Assembly (NCBI GenBank): GCA_027451745.1
Contig: DAIDIP010000002.1
Location: 1-64,000 of the forward strand
Direction: 5' to 3'
From: Candidatus Melainabacteria bacterium
GTDB taxonomy: Bacteria; Cyanobacteriota; Vampirovibrionia; Obscuribacterales; Obscuribacteraceae
Length of the DNA stretch: 64,000 nt
Below the pieces are notes generated by a model. That model did no database searches and had not been told where the DNA came from. It saw only the letters and a program-made list of their open reading frames with translations. A program made the position numbers and the translations under genes. Below, one piece after another: positions 1 to 8,770 of the stretch. Position 1 is the first letter of the stretch, and each line of letters opens with the position of its first letter.

Positions 1-62
1 GTAAAATCTCTATATGATTTTCCGGAGCCTACCGCCTAATTGCCTGTTTTTAAAAAGCTATT

Positions 63-641
63 TTGCAGGATGGACTACATAGTAGCAATGAATCTTTGTA
101 TCAATTAGTCCAAACTCTCCTGGAAGTTTATCGCTATGAAAGTGGCGCTATGCAGCTTTCTCTTGAAGAACATAACCTGGAGAAAATGATTGAAGGAGTT
201 GTTCTTGAACTGCAACCACTGGCTAAACCTAAAAATATCAAGATTGTCACCGATATTTCAATGAGACCCTGTGTTGCAATTTGTGATATTGGTGAAATCA
301 AAAGAGTGATACAGAATTTTATAGACAATGCTTTGAAGTTTACTGAATCAGGGGGCAGGATTACTGTTTCATTGGAACAAATTGACGGACAATCTGTCAT
401 TAAAGTAACTGATACAGGTAAGGGCATTAATGAAGAAGATCAGGCAAAGTTATTTCAGCGATTTTGGCAAGCAACTTCAGGTGGCAGGTATTATGCAAGT
501 ACGGGACTTGGATTATACCTGTGTCGAAAAATAATCGAGTTGCATGGCGGACGGATATGGTGTGAAAGTATTTTAGGGAAAGGAAGTACTTTTGCTTTTG
601 CCATCGGCAAGGTAAATAGTGCTATATCGCAACAAAAATAA
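63..641 (+). pseudogene. 5'-truncated sensor histidine kinase fragment
   Basis: The translation holds the second helix of a dimerisation domain (around LLEVYRYESG) and a full HATPase_c domain: N-box with QNFIDNALKF, G1 box VTDTGKGI, an F-box region and G2 with STGLGLYL. This resembles the C-terminus of cyanobacterial phytochrome-like or PAS kinases. The phosphoacceptor His helix and any sensor domain are missing. An in-frame TAA lies at 51-53, and none of the three upstream frames in bases 1-62 continues the kinase. The first possible start is a TTG at 63 with no Shine-Dalgarno site. I read it as a decayed remnant that cannot autophosphorylate. It could instead be an ATPase-only protein, or reflect an assembly error at the window edge. 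It ends 14 bp from the convergent UspA gene. Confidence 0.55.
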
Positions 642-655
642 GATAAATATTGCTC

Positions 656-1495
656 TTAGGTGACACTATTTGCACTGGGATTTCTTTGATTACGCCATAT
701 TAGTAAAGCAGACTGAGTCCAATTTTTTAAGTCCAAACATGAGCTTTTGGAGATTGTTGTTGAGCGACTTTCTGTCTCTGGTACAACGACTATTAGTTCG
801 CCATCATTGTGTGCTATTTCAATATTTTCACTTTGAGATATATTCCACTGCTTATGATCCAGGGCGGCGAGCTGGTCCATGAAAATGCTTGCTTCCTTAG
901 GTGCGATGTTTGGTTCTAATTCAACTACTAATGGTATTTGTAGAGACTTAGCAAAATCACCCAAACTATCTACTAAATGAACATCGACATTCGAACTAAG
1001 AACGCGAGTTCTCAAAGAGGTCCAATCTGCGTTTTGACTTGTAATAATTAGCATGGGACAAGGACAAATATTGGCTAATTCGTCACATAAGCTATGTTTT
1101 ACATTTCTGTCTTTTGATTCTAAAATACCTCGTCCAATAATGAGTAAATCATGGTCTTTAGCTCGTTTACAGATTTCGGCAACTAAATCACCTTCGTCTA
1201 TGTGGGTTGAAAATTCAATACCCTGGCTTTCCACCTGCGATTGATAAGAGAGCATTAAGGCTTCAGCAATTTCACGCAAACCATTAACAACACATTGAAA
1301 AGCAGCTATATAAGGACCGCTGCCTATAAATCCAGCCGATTTTGGGCGAAGAAAGTGCCAAATGTCTCGAATATTAATTACATGTTGAGCGGTTACACTA
1401 GCTCCTGTTCTTTTAGCTAAAGACCAGGCAAGCTCAGCTGCGGATTTGGATTCAATTGATCCATCGAGTGCTAACAGATAAGAGGGCTTGTTCAT
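656..1495 (-). CDS. Universal stress protein (UspA-like)
   Basis: The 279-residue protein begins with a typical Usp fold. It has a first strand YLLALDGS, a helix over a Ser/Ala-rich stretch, and ends the first domain with DLLIIGRG and a CPMLII strand around residue 150. In most nucleotide-binding Usps a G-2x-G-9x-G-S/T motif follows the IIGRG strand; here that stretch is ILESKDRNVKHSL, so ATP binding is doubtful. Residues about 155-279 look like a degenerate second half-domain without recognisable motifs. The ATG at 1495 is the only good start. The gene faces away from the hydrolase at 1765 across a 269-bp gap. Usp genes next to hydrolases and small Zn proteins are common in stress clusters, so a stress role is inferred. 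Confidence 0.8.
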   Translation of the reverse strand: MNKPSYLLALDGSIESKSAAELAWSLAKRTGASVTAQHVINIRDIWHFLRPKSAGFIGSGPYIAAFQCVVNGLREIAEALMLSYQSQVESQGIEFSTHIDEGDLVAEICKRAKDHDLLIIGRGILESKDRNVKHSLCDELANICPCPMLIITSQNADWTSLRTRVLSSNVDVHLVDSLGDFAKSLQIPLVVELEPNIAPKEASIFMDQLAALDHKQWNISQSENIEIAHNDGELIVVVPETESRSTTISKSSCLDLKNWTQSALLIWRNQRNPSANSVT

Positions 1496-1563
1496 AACTT
1501 AAAACCTATAATGCCATTGGGTTTTCCATATGAATATCATCCTGTATCTATAGGACGTTTTCA

Positions 1564-1592
1564 TCATCCTAAGTGCTTAAGAGTAGGGATGA
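1564..1592. promoter_or_regulatory. Inverted repeat in a divergent promoter region
   Basis: TCATCC (1564-1569) and GGATGA (1587-1592) form a 6-bp inverted repeat. A third GGATGA lies about 35 bp further on (around 1627). They sit between the divergent UspA and hydrolase genes, so a shared operator is possible. The arms are short and chance is a real alternative. Nothing else notable was seen in the 269-bp gap apart from a good Shine-Dalgarno site (GGGAG) before 1765. Confidence 0.25.
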
Positions 1593-1764
1593 AACAAATT
1601 GTGGGGTTAGTGTCAATCAGTCTTAGGGATGATCGCAATGTAGTTAGCAAAATCAGTCGTCGTGAGCATGCAAATTAAGCAATCTTTAGTCAGAATATAT
1701 TTTGAGTACATGCAACGGCTTCAGGAGTCCATTTGATTCATAATAGAGGGTTAGGGAGAATAAT

Positions 1765-2484
1765 ATGCAAACAACTTTGCCCGATTCCCACAATATAGAG
1801 GATTCCATACGCATACCAGTTGCTAATGTGGTACTGGAAGGCAATCTGTGCATTCCGCCACAAGCAAAAGCGCTTATTTTATTTATTCACGGGAGTGGTA
1901 GTAGTAGGTTTAGTGCTCGTAATAAATATGTAGCGAACGTTCTCAACCAACTAGGTTTTGCGACCCTATTATTTGATCTACTTACAGTCAAAGAAGAGGC
2001 ATATGATATCCGGACCGCTGCTTTGCGGTTTAATATTGAATTCCTTGCTGAAAGAGTTATAGAAATCACTAAGTGGTTAACTGAAGACAAAAGAACTCGT
2101 GGGTTAAAACTTGGTTATTTTGGAGCTAGTACCGGAGCTGCTGCTGCTCTTGTTGGCGCTGCGAGAGTACCTGATTTAGTAGGAGCAATTGTTTCTCGTG
2201 GCGGACGTCCTGATTTAGCAGATACAGCGCTCAGGTCTGTAAAAGCACCGACACTATTAATTGTCGGACAAAATGACCCAGAAGTTATAGACCTTAATCA
2301 AGAAGCGCTGAAGATCTTGTCAGCGCCGAAGAGTATAAAAATAGTTTGTCGTGCTGGACATTTGTTTGAAGAGCCTGGTACTTTAGAAGAAGTGGCAATG
2401 CTTGCCGCTATATGGTTCAAAAAATATCTTCTTAAGCCTAGTATTAATTTCAGACCAAGGGATGAGGCTTCTATCAGTCTATAG
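1765..2484 (+). CDS. Alpha/beta hydrolase (dienelactone hydrolase-like)
   Basis: This 239-residue protein has the alpha/beta hydrolase plan. The oxyanion region is LFIHGSGSS (about residues 39-47). The nucleophile elbow G-A-S-T-G around residue 120 contains the catalytic Ser. The acid is probably the Asp in VGQNDPEV, and the catalytic His is in CRAGHLFEEPG. Similar proteins are often found next to phosphoribosyltransferases and Usp genes; the substrate is unknown. The ATG at 1765 follows GGGAG at good spacing. No signal peptide is seen, so it is probably cytoplasmic. It precedes the Cys-rich gene at 2564 by 79 bp and may be co-transcribed. Confidence 0.85.
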   Translation: MQTTLPDSHNIEDSIRIPVANVVLEGNLCIPPQAKALILFIHGSGSSRFSARNKYVANVLNQLGFATLLFDLLTVKEEAYDIRTAALRFNIEFLAERVIEITKWLTEDKRTRGLKLGYFGASTGAAAALVGAARVPDLVGAIVSRGGRPDLADTALRSVKAPTLLIVGQNDPEVIDLNQEALKILSAPKSIKIVCRAGHLFEEPGTLEEVAMLAAIWFKKYLLKPSINFRPRDEASISL

Positions 2485-2563
2485 ATGCATGAAAAAACTT
2501 CGGCAAGTATATATTTGTCAGTAAGCAATAGGTATTTAATTCAGAGCGGAATGGAGAAAGTAT

Positions 2564-3109
2564 ATGAATAAGTCTAATAAAAGCCAAAATAAATCTGTTG
2601 TATTGCCCAGAGAAAAATCTGCTGCTGAGTCTGGATATGGGCAACATAGACTTTATACAGGGCAGGAGGAGAAACGCAAATCCCACTCGCCTAGCGGAGC
2701 TCAGCAATGCACTGAATGCGGTGCAGTTTCATTTAAGAAGCATTGGTTTATGGATATTGATAAAAAGAACGACTTTCTAGCTGGACATTTGGTGGAAAAA
2801 GGCTTATGTCCTGGTTGTAAACGACTGAAAGAAAAGGATTATCAAGGCGAAGTCGTTATTGAGGGAGTATTGGCTGATAGAGATGCAGTTATTGAGCTTA
2901 TCAAGCATGCGGAGGGGAAATGCTGGCATGATAATCCAAGCTCAAGGATTGCTTCAATTGTTGAAACCGATGGCTTGATAAAGATTAATACTACTAGTAA
3001 GTGGCTGGCAGTAAGAATAGGAAAAGAACTTCATAAATCACATAAAGGTAATTTAGAAATTAAGCCTTCTGAAGGTGAAGATTATGTTCGAGTTTATTGG
3101 TCTTTATAA
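2564..3109 (+). CDS. Small Cys-rich protein, BCAM0308-like
   Basis: The 181-residue protein has a charged, probably disordered N-terminus (residues 1-45). A likely zinc knuckle follows: CTECG near residue 47 paired with CPGCK near residue 84. The C-terminal alpha/beta domain contains a conserved-looking ASIVETDG strand and an acidic end. The arrangement resembles the BCAM0308 family of uncharacterised proteins, which I recall as sharing the CxxCG...CPxC layout; this assignment is from memory and moderate. GGAG upstream of the ATG supports the start. The Usp-hydrolase neighbourhood suggests a stress role. No enzymatic motif is visible. Confidence 0.65.
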   Translation: MNKSNKSQNKSVVLPREKSAAESGYGQHRLYTGQEEKRKSHSPSGAQQCTECGAVSFKKHWFMDIDKKNDFLAGHLVEKGLCPGCKRLKEKDYQGEVVIEGVLADRDAVIELIKHAEGKCWHDNPSSRIASIVETDGLIKINTTSKWLAVRIGKELHKSHKGNLEIKPSEGEDYVRVYWSL

Positions 3110-3110
3110 A
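3082..3110 (+). promoter_or_regulatory. Candidate promoter of the structured RNA
   Basis: A -10 like TATAAA (3105-3110) lies 17 bp after a weak -35 TTATGT (3082-3087), inside the 3' end of the preceding gene. The predicted start, 6-7 bp downstream at 3116-3117, falls on the GG that opens the long helix of the RNA candidate. The -35 is poor, so this is tentative. Confidence 0.35.
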
Positions 3111-3115
3111 CATTA

Positions 3116-3291
3116 GGTGTTGCCTGTTCTGCATTCATCCTTAAGATTGATGATTCTGTGTTCCCGGTAAGCGATAATGATACTGAAAGAAACCCAATGA
3201 AGAATGGTTAAAAACAAATCTTCTTGGGCAGCAGGCACCCGGGCATTAGCCTCGAGCCTGAAGACGCCGGTTTCACCCGGCGTCTATGTTT
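3116..3291 (+). ncRNA. Candidate structured non-coding RNA
   Basis: The stretch has no reading frame but strong folding potential. GGT-GCCTG-CTGC (3116-3134, with two small bulges) pairs with GCAG-CAGGC-ACC (about 3229-3240). Inside are a small hairpin (about 3135-3157) and a second one in which CCCAA and GAAGA pair with TCTTC and TTGGG (about 3195-3231). Together they make a three-way junction. A GC-rich terminator follows at 3262-3291. With a promoter placed just upstream, the transcript would be about 175 nt. It could be a stand-alone sRNA, a 3' UTR element, or a 6S-like RNA; I could not match it to a family I know. Confidence 0.4.
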
Positions 3292-3294
3292 TAT
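3262..3294 (+). terminator. Rho-independent terminator
   Basis: AGACGCCGG (3262-3270) and CCGGCGTCT (3277-3285) form a perfect 9-bp GC-rich stem with a TTTCAC loop, followed by a short TTTT run. The reverse orientation has no T-run, so it ends plus-strand transcription before the hyp operon. Confidence 0.75.
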
Positions 3295-3321
3295 AAAAAA
3301 GAATGATTTATATTCTGTTTG

Positions 3322-3350
3322 CTGACAACCATTTTCATGCAGATTATTAG
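3322..3350 (+). promoter_or_regulatory. Sigma70-type promoter of hypFCDE
   Basis: CTGACA (3322-3327) and TATTAG (3345-3350) are 17 bp apart, downstream of the terminator and about 60 bp before the hypF start. It would drive the hyp operon. Confidence 0.5.
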
Positions 3351-3411
3351 ACACGCTTACTAATACATCCAGGCAAAATTAGTATGCTTGTTGCTGTTGG
3401 GTGAGATTAAC

Positions 3412-5838
3412 ATGAACACAGCAATAAGCAAAATTCGTCTATCGATCTCCGGTATTGTTCAAGGAGTCGGATTTCGGCCATTTGTATACAATCTTGCAAT
3501 ACGGCATTCACTTTTTGGGTATGTGCGCAACCAATTAGGTTCTGTCGAGGTAGAAGCCACAGGTTGTCGTTATGCATTGGAACTTTTTATTGAGCAATTA
3601 CAAGAGCAGGCTCCGCCACTTTCAGAAATAAAGAGCTTGAAGATTAAATGGCTGGATGTCGAGGCTAATGTTGAAGAAGATTTCGCGCGACAACCGATTT
3701 TTGAGATATTGCCTAGTTTCGATCAAATGCTATCCAGTAGAAATATCGAGCAGCATTATTTTGTGCCACCAGATATGGCGACATGCAATTTGTGCTTGAG
3801 TGAATTATTTAACGATAAAAATAGACGATTTCGGTACCCCTTTATAAATTGTACTAACTGTGGTCCTCGTTTTACGATCATAGATTCTTTGCCATATGAC
3901 AGACAAAATACAACTATGAAAAGCTTCAAGATGTGCGCAGAATGTCAAAACGAGTATGATGATTTTAGCGATCGTCGTTTTCATGCTCAGCCAAATGCCT
4001 GTGCTAAATGCGGGCCCCAATTGTCTTTTATAAGAAAAGATGGAGACGGATTTTTTAGCGTCAAGGGACAGGATAGTTTAGAGCTGGTTTTAGAAGAATT
4101 AAAAAATGGAAAAATTGTAGGTGTGAAAAGCTTGGGTGGATTCCATTTAATTTGTGATGCCTTTCAGGAAAGTGCTATCAGAAAAATAAGGAGTAGAAAA
4201 TCGCGTCCTCATAAACCATTGGCAGTTATGATGGCTAATATTGAAATGGTGAGGCAACATTGTTTGGTTTCCGCTGTTGAAGAACAAGCTTTGCAAGAAG
4301 TCCGGCGCCCAATTGTGCTGCTGAAGCGCCTAGATGGTTGTACATTGTCGGACAATTTAGCACCAGGGATCGAATCTCTTGGCGTAATGCTTCCATATAC
4401 GCCCTTACATAGTTTGATCCTAAATGATTATGGAAAACCTGTTGTTGCGACGAGCGGGAATAAAATCGATGAACCTATAGCAATTAGCGATGAAGAGGCA
4501 ATATTAAATTTGGAAAGTATAGCTGATGCTTTCCTGTCTCATGATAGGCGAATATATTCTCGCTATGATGATTCAGTCTTACGCTTTAATGATGACAAAC
4601 AATTGATTTTGCGACGAGCAAGAGGTTATGCGCCTTCGCCGATTGAATTGCCGACAAAAGCTAATTTGAATGTGCTTGCTTTTGGTGGACATTTAAAAAA
4701 TACCTTTTGTTTGGTGAAAAATGAAAATGCTTTTGTTAGTCAGCATATTGGTGATTTAGAAAATATTGAGACGCAAGAGCATTTTCGATCGACTTATCAG
4801 GTTTATAAAAAACTGCTAAATTTTGAGCCTCAACTTATAGCTTACGATAAGCATCCAGATTATCTTTCTAGTAAATTGGCTCAGCAGTACGCCCAAGAGA
4901 ACAATTTACCAGCTATGGCTGTGCAGCACCATCATGCTCATATTGTAAGCTGTATGGTGGAGAATAATATAACTGAACCAGTTATCGGGGTTTCATTTGA
5001 TGGGATTGGATATGGTGACGATGGTAAATTATGGGGTGGAGAGTTTTTGCTTTCTACTTATAGTGATTACCAAAGAGTGGGACACTTCAAAGAGGTACCG
5101 CTAGCAGGCGGAATGCAAGCAATTAAAGAGCCTTGGCGAATGGCTTTAAGCTATATTGTTGCAAGTAGCAGAAGCGACAATTATCGAAGATTTATTGATG
5201 AAATAACTGATAAATTTGGTCAAAAGACTATTGATTTGATCAAACAGCAAATTGAAAGGCAAATAAATTGTCCTTTTACATCTAGCTGTGGACGGCTTTT
5301 TGATGCGATGTCTGCCTTGTTGAATATATGTTGGCAGGCTAGTTATGAGGGGCAGGCAGCAATTGAATTAGAAGCCGTGGCAAAGTCGGCATCTGGGTCG
5401 ATTGAGTGTAATAGAGAGAATATCTATGAATTTCTAGTCAGCGATGGCGATATGATGGTAGTCGACCCGGCTCGAATTCTTGATCAAGCATTTTTAGATT
5501 ATTGTAATGGTGTACAGAAAAACGTGATTGCGACAAAATTTCACTATACGATAGTCTATGCAACTTTATATGTTTGTTCTGAGATTAGGAAAAGAACGGG
5601 CATAAATGTTATATGTTTCGGCGGGGGTGTTTTTCAAAATACTTTGTTAATGCATTATTTGGAAAACGTACTATCACAAGCCAGTTTTAAAGTGTTGTTT
5701 CCACGGCAGTTACCAGCTAACGATGGTGGTTTGTCACTTGGACAAGCTATGGTTGCTTTAGCTAAAGTTGATGCTCTATCATATGATGAAAGGCAGCGCG
5801 TGGTTCTGGATAATACGAGGATGGATTTATGTGTCTAG
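3412..5838 (+). CDS. hypF: Carbamoyltransferase HypF ([NiFe] hydrogenase maturation)
   Basis: HypF turns carbamoyl phosphate and ATP into carbamoyl-adenylate and transfers the carbamoyl group to HypE, the first step of making the cyanide ligands of the NiFe site. The order of domains is clear. An acylphosphatase domain has GIVQGVGFRPFVY at the N-terminus. Paired zinc fingers follow (CNLC...CTNCGPRF and CAEC...CAKCGPQ). A YrdC/Sua5-like domain starts near KNGKIVGVKSLGGFHL, and a Kae1-like carbamoyltransferase domain has the metal-binding VQHHHAHI and a GVSFDGIGYG strand. The ATG at 3412 is preferred to the TTG at 3388 because GGGTGAG sits 6 bp before it and the acylphosphatase domain begins right after; this gives 808 residues. 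It overlaps hypC by 10 bp. Confidence 0.97.
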   Translation: MNTAISKIRLSISGIVQGVGFRPFVYNLAIRHSLFGYVRNQLGSVEVEATGCRYALELFIEQLQEQAPPLSEIKSLKIKWLDVEANVEEDFARQPIFEILPSFDQMLSSRNIEQHYFVPPDMATCNLCLSELFNDKNRRFRYPFINCTNCGPRFTIIDSLPYDRQNTTMKSFKMCAECQNEYDDFSDRRFHAQPNACAKCGPQLSFIRKDGDGFFSVKGQDSLELVLEELKNGKIVGVKSLGGFHLICDAFQESAIRKIRSRKSRPHKPLAVMMANIEMVRQHCLVSAVEEQALQEVRRPIVLLKRLDGCTLSDNLAPGIESLGVMLPYTPLHSLILNDYGKPVVATSGNKIDEPIAISDEEAILNLESIADAFLSHDRRIYSRYDDSVLRFNDDKQLILRRARGYAPSPIELPTKANLNVLAFGGHLKNTFCLVKNENAFVSQHIGDLENIETQEHFRSTYQVYKKLLNFEPQLIAYDKHPDYLSSKLAQQYAQENNLPAMAVQHHHAHIVSCMVENNITEPVIGVSFDGIGYGDDGKLWGGEFLLSTYSDYQRVGHFKEVPLAGGMQAIKEPWRMALSYIVASSRSDNYRRFIDEITDKFGQKTIDLIKQQIERQINCPFTSSCGRLFDAMSALLNICWQASYEGQAAIELEAVAKSASGSIECNRENIYEFLVSDGDMMVVDPARILDQAFLDYCNGVQKNVIATKFHYTIVYATLYVCSEIRKRTGINVICFGGGVFQNTLLMHYLENVLSQASFKVLFPRQLPANDGGLSLGQAMVALAKVDALSYDERQRVVLDNTRMDLCV

Positions 5839-6101
5839 CGATTCCTGGGCTCGTTGAAAGTATAGTCATTGTAGATGATTTAAAGATGGCTAAAGTAAAC
5901 TTTGGAGGAATTCGTAGAACAGCATGTCTTGAATATACTCCAGACGCAAGTGCTGGTGATTATGTGCTCGTACACGTGGGTTTTGCTATTAGCGTAATAG
6001 ACGAAAAAGAAGCAAAGGAAACTTATGAAATACTGGCAGCAAGTGGTGAGATGGACGAATTTATTAACGATGTTGACGCGGCCAAGGTTGGTGAGAAATG
6101 A
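5829..6101 (+). CDS. hypC: Hydrogenase assembly chaperone HypC
   Basis: HypC carries the Fe(CN)2CO unit with HypD and delivers it to the large-subunit precursor. The 90-residue length fits the family. The N-terminus is exactly MCLAIPG, where Cys2 is the Fe-binding residue after Met removal. An OB-fold-like beta body follows ([25 protein letters not shown]). Its start lies within the 3' end of hypF and its stop overlaps the hypD start, so it is translationally coupled on both sides. The C-terminal 20 residues are acidic and probably flexible. Confidence 0.96.
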   Translation: MCLAIPGLVESIVIVDDLKMAKVNFGGIRRTACLEYTPDASAGDYVLVHVGFAISVIDEKEAKETYEILAASGEMDEFINDVDAAKVGEK

Positions 6102-7216
6102 AGTATTTGGACGAATTTCGTGATCTGAAATTAGCCCAAAATTTGTCTTCTCGAATTAAGAGAATCACAAGTAAACCATGGAAAATTATGGAAGTATGCG
6201 GTGGTCAAACACATACTATTTTGCAATATGGTTTGGAAGACTTATTACCTGCGCAAATCGAGCTATTGCATGGACCGGGCTGTCCGGTATGTGTAACCCC
6301 TATGGAATTGATTAATAAAGCAATTGCTATTGCAAGGACGCCTGGCACTATTTTTTGTTCTTTTGGAGATATGCTCAGAGTTCCAGGCGATAAGGGCGAT
6401 CTTTTGCAAGCTAAAGCACAAGGTGCGGAGATACGAACAGTTTATTCGCCACTTGATGCTTTGAATATAGCTAGAAATAATCCTGATAAACGTGTAGTGT
6501 TTTTTGCGGTTGGCTTTGAAACTACTGCGCCAGCAAATGCTATGGCAGTGCATCAAGCAAAAAAATTGAATATCAGAAATTTCTTTTTGTTATGTTCACA
6601 TGTTACTGTTCCGCCAGTAATGGCGGCCATTTTGGATTCTTCGGAGAATCAAGTGCAGGCTTTTCTTGGACCTGGACATGTTTGTTCTGTAATGGGTTGG
6701 AAAGAATATGAGGAGATAAGCAAGCACTATAATGTGCCTATAGTTATATCTGGTTTTGAGCCTATTGATATTTTGACAGGTGTTCTGCATTGTGTAAAAC
6801 AATTAGAAAGTGGTAAAGCATTTGCCGAAAATCGATATGCTCGTGCTGTGTCGGTGTCAGGTAATAAAAGTGCACAAAATATTTTGCATGAAGTTTTTGA
6901 AGAAGGCGATCGTCTATGGCGTGGTTTAGGTGCCATTCCTAAGAGTGGCTATAAATTGAATGAAAATTACAAGGAATACGATGCTGAAAAAGAATTTCTA
7001 GTTGAAGCAGTAAATACACAAGAATCATCTTTGTGTATTAGTGGTGAAATTTTAAAAGGTCTGAAAAAGCCTTGGCAATGCAGTGCTTTTGGTAAAGAAT
7101 GTACACCTGAAAATCCTTTGGGGGCAACTATGGTTTCATCAGAAGGCACTTGTGCAACATATTATAAGTTTGGAAAAACGCAAGTTAAGCAAGAAGGAGA
7201 TTTAAGTCTTGTCTGA
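6098..7216 (+). CDS. hypD: Hydrogenase maturation scaffold HypD
   Basis: HypD is the [4Fe-4S] scaffold on which, with HypC, the Fe(CN)2CO group is assembled. The 372-residue length is typical. The diagnostic motifs are present: CGGQTH near residue 35, [11 protein letters not shown] near residues 60-71, a GFETTAPA segment, and a GPGHVC segment near residue 190. Cysteines for the 4Fe-4S cluster appear in the C-terminal third ([21 protein letters not shown]). It starts by a 4-bp ATGA overlap with hypC and its 3' end overlaps the hypE start by 8 bp. Confidence 0.97.
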   Translation: MKYLDEFRDLKLAQNLSSRIKRITSKPWKIMEVCGGQTHTILQYGLEDLLPAQIELLHGPGCPVCVTPMELINKAIAIARTPGTIFCSFGDMLRVPGDKGDLLQAKAQGAEIRTVYSPLDALNIARNNPDKRVVFFAVGFETTAPANAMAVHQAKKLNIRNFFLLCSHVTVPPVMAAILDSSENQVQAFLGPGHVCSVMGWKEYEEISKHYNVPIVISGFEPIDILTGVLHCVKQLESGKAFAENRYARAVSVSGNKSAQNILHEVFEEGDRLWRGLGAIPKSGYKLNENYKEYDAEKEFLVEAVNTQESSLCISGEILKGLKKPWQCSAFGKECTPENPLGATMVSSEGTCATYYKFGKTQVKQEGDLSLV

Positions 7217-8282
7217 GTTGACTCAATCATTCGATTTGTCTTGTTTAATGCCATCTGGTAGCGAGAACATAGTTAAACTTGGTCATGGCAGTGGCGGCAG
7301 AATGACTACTCGGCTAATAGAGAATATTTTTTTACCTGTTCTAGGAAATGATATTTTAAATGAATTGGAAGATGCAGCACTAATTAATATTGCTGGGGCT
7401 AATATTGCTATGACTACAGATTCTTATGTGGTTTCACCAATATTTTTCCCTGGTGGTGATATAGGTTCACTCGCTGTTCATGGAACAATAAACGATCTGT
7501 CTATGCGCGGGGCGAGACCATTATGTCTTAGTGCTGCTTTTATTATGGAAGAAGGTTTGCCTATTGCAGATTTAGAGAAGATCGTAAAATCTTTTCAGCA
7601 AGCCTGTTTGAACTCAGGAACAAAGCTTATTACTGCTGATACCAAAGTGGTTAATAAAGGAGCTGCAGACAAATTATTTATAACTACTACTGGCATTGGT
7701 ATCGTGGAAAAATTTCCTGCCCCATCTGTTAAACGAGCTCAAGCAGGCGATTGTGTTTTAATTAGCGGTGATATTGGCAGGCATGGCATAGCTATTATGG
7801 CAAGTCGTGAGGGGCTTGATCTTGAAACAACGATTGAAAGTGATAGTTATCCTTTGCATAATTTAGTGTGGTCAATATTAAACGATAGCAACGAAGAGGG
7901 ATATGAAAAAATTCATTGTTTGCGTGATATTACTCGTGGTGGCTTGGCGGGAGTGTTGAATGAAATAGCTAATGCGTCGAATGTGGGGATCGAGATTAGA
8001 GAAGATTCTATTCCCATACATCAAGAAGTAAAAGCAGTTTGTGAAATACTAGGATTAGATCCTCTATACGTAGCTTGCGAAGGACGCTTAGTGTCTGTGG
8101 TAACGGCAAATATGGCTGAAGAGATTGTTTCTATCATGAGTAAGCATGAAGCAGCATCAGGTTGTATGATGATTGGCCGAGTAGTTGCTGACCATCCTGG
8201 TAGAGTTGTTCTACGTTCCAAAATTGGTGGTAACCGAATTGTAGATTTACTTTCTGGCGAGCAATTGCCACGTATTTGCTAA
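7209..8282 (+). CDS. hypE: Hydrogenase maturation protein HypE
   Basis: HypE dehydrates the carbamoyl group received from HypF on its C-terminal Cys to a thiocyanate and passes cyanide to the HypC-HypD iron. The 357-residue protein is PurM-like: GHGSGGRMT near the N-terminus, [17 protein letters not shown], and the [11 protein letters not shown] segment. It ends in PRIC, with Cys357 as the last residue as required. The start is a TTG preceded by AAGGAG at 7195-7200, inside the end of hypD. The stop lies 2 bp from the end of the convergent maturation protease, with no terminator in between. Confidence 0.96.
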   Translation: MSELTQSFDLSCLMPSGSENIVKLGHGSGGRMTTRLIENIFLPVLGNDILNELEDAALINIAGANIAMTTDSYVVSPIFFPGGDIGSLAVHGTINDLSMRGARPLCLSAAFIMEEGLPIADLEKIVKSFQQACLNSGTKLITADTKVVNKGAADKLFITTTGIGIVEKFPAPSVKRAQAGDCVLISGDIGRHGIAIMASREGLDLETTIESDSYPLHNLVWSILNDSNEEGYEKIHCLRDITRGGLAGVLNEIANASNVGIEIREDSIPIHQEVKAVCEILGLDPLYVACEGRLVSVVTANMAEEIVSIMSKHEAASGCMMIGRVVADHPGRVVLRSKIGGNRIVDLLSGEQLPRIC

Positions 8283-8284
8283 GT

Positions 8285-8770
8285 CTATAAAATTGACTGA
8301 TTGTTTATTCTTTGGCAGATTTTTTTTATTACAATTGGTAGCATCGCTTTTACTGTTGAAGATAGTTCTTCACCAAAGTAAAAATGTTCCCCTCCTACTG
8401 TATATAGCCAACTTTGTGGAACATGTGCGTAAAGAGAATGAGTGTGTTGGAGCAAAATTTCTGGTGTTAAGAAATGTCCTAGGGCTATGGTTGTTTTAGT
8501 ATTTGATGCTGGTTTGATTTCAAGACATTCAAATGTTCCTGGTGGCAATGATACGCTGGCATCAATAAAAATGACTCCTTTAGCCAGGCTTATTACTTTG
8601 GCTAATTCGGGTAGTAATTGATGAGTGGTAATGAAGTCAACACTATTATTGGGAAGAATGTTCTGTAATTGTTGTATAATTTCTAAGCCAAATCTATCGT
8701 CGCTTTTTATTGAATTACCATAGCCAATCAACAGCCATTTGCGCAACAACAAATTATCTTTTGGTTTCAT
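8285..8770 (-). CDS. hoxW: [NiFe] hydrogenase maturation endopeptidase (HoxW-like)
   Basis: This 161-residue protein belongs to the HycI/HoxW peptidase family that removes the C-terminal tail of the large subunit once Ni is in place. The N-terminal strand LLIGYGNSIKSDDRFG contains the GxGN and the Ni-sensing Asp of the family (GN...DD.G). A second conserved acid lies in VIFIDASV, and a His in ALGHFLTPE fits the third metal ligand. Its start overlaps the end of hoxH by 17 bp, so it is the last gene of the hox operon. The symbol is by context and homology; substrate specificity is inferred. Confidence 0.92.
   Translation of the reverse strand: MKPKDNLLLRKWLLIGYGNSIKSDDRFGLEIIQQLQNILPNNSVDFITTHQLLPELAKVISLAKGVIFIDASVSLPPGTFECLEIKPASNTKTTIALGHFLTPEILLQHTHSLYAHVPQSWLYTVGGEHFYFGEELSSTVKAMLPIVIKKICQRINNQSIL

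Noticed and set aside
3116-3291. Identity as 6S RNA, SRP RNA, or a cobalamin, NiCo, or Moco riboswitch
   Set aside because: The conserved motifs of these families that I know are not present, and a terminator plus a separate promoter precede hypF, so a hypF leader riboswitch is unlikely. Reported only as an unassigned RNA candidate.
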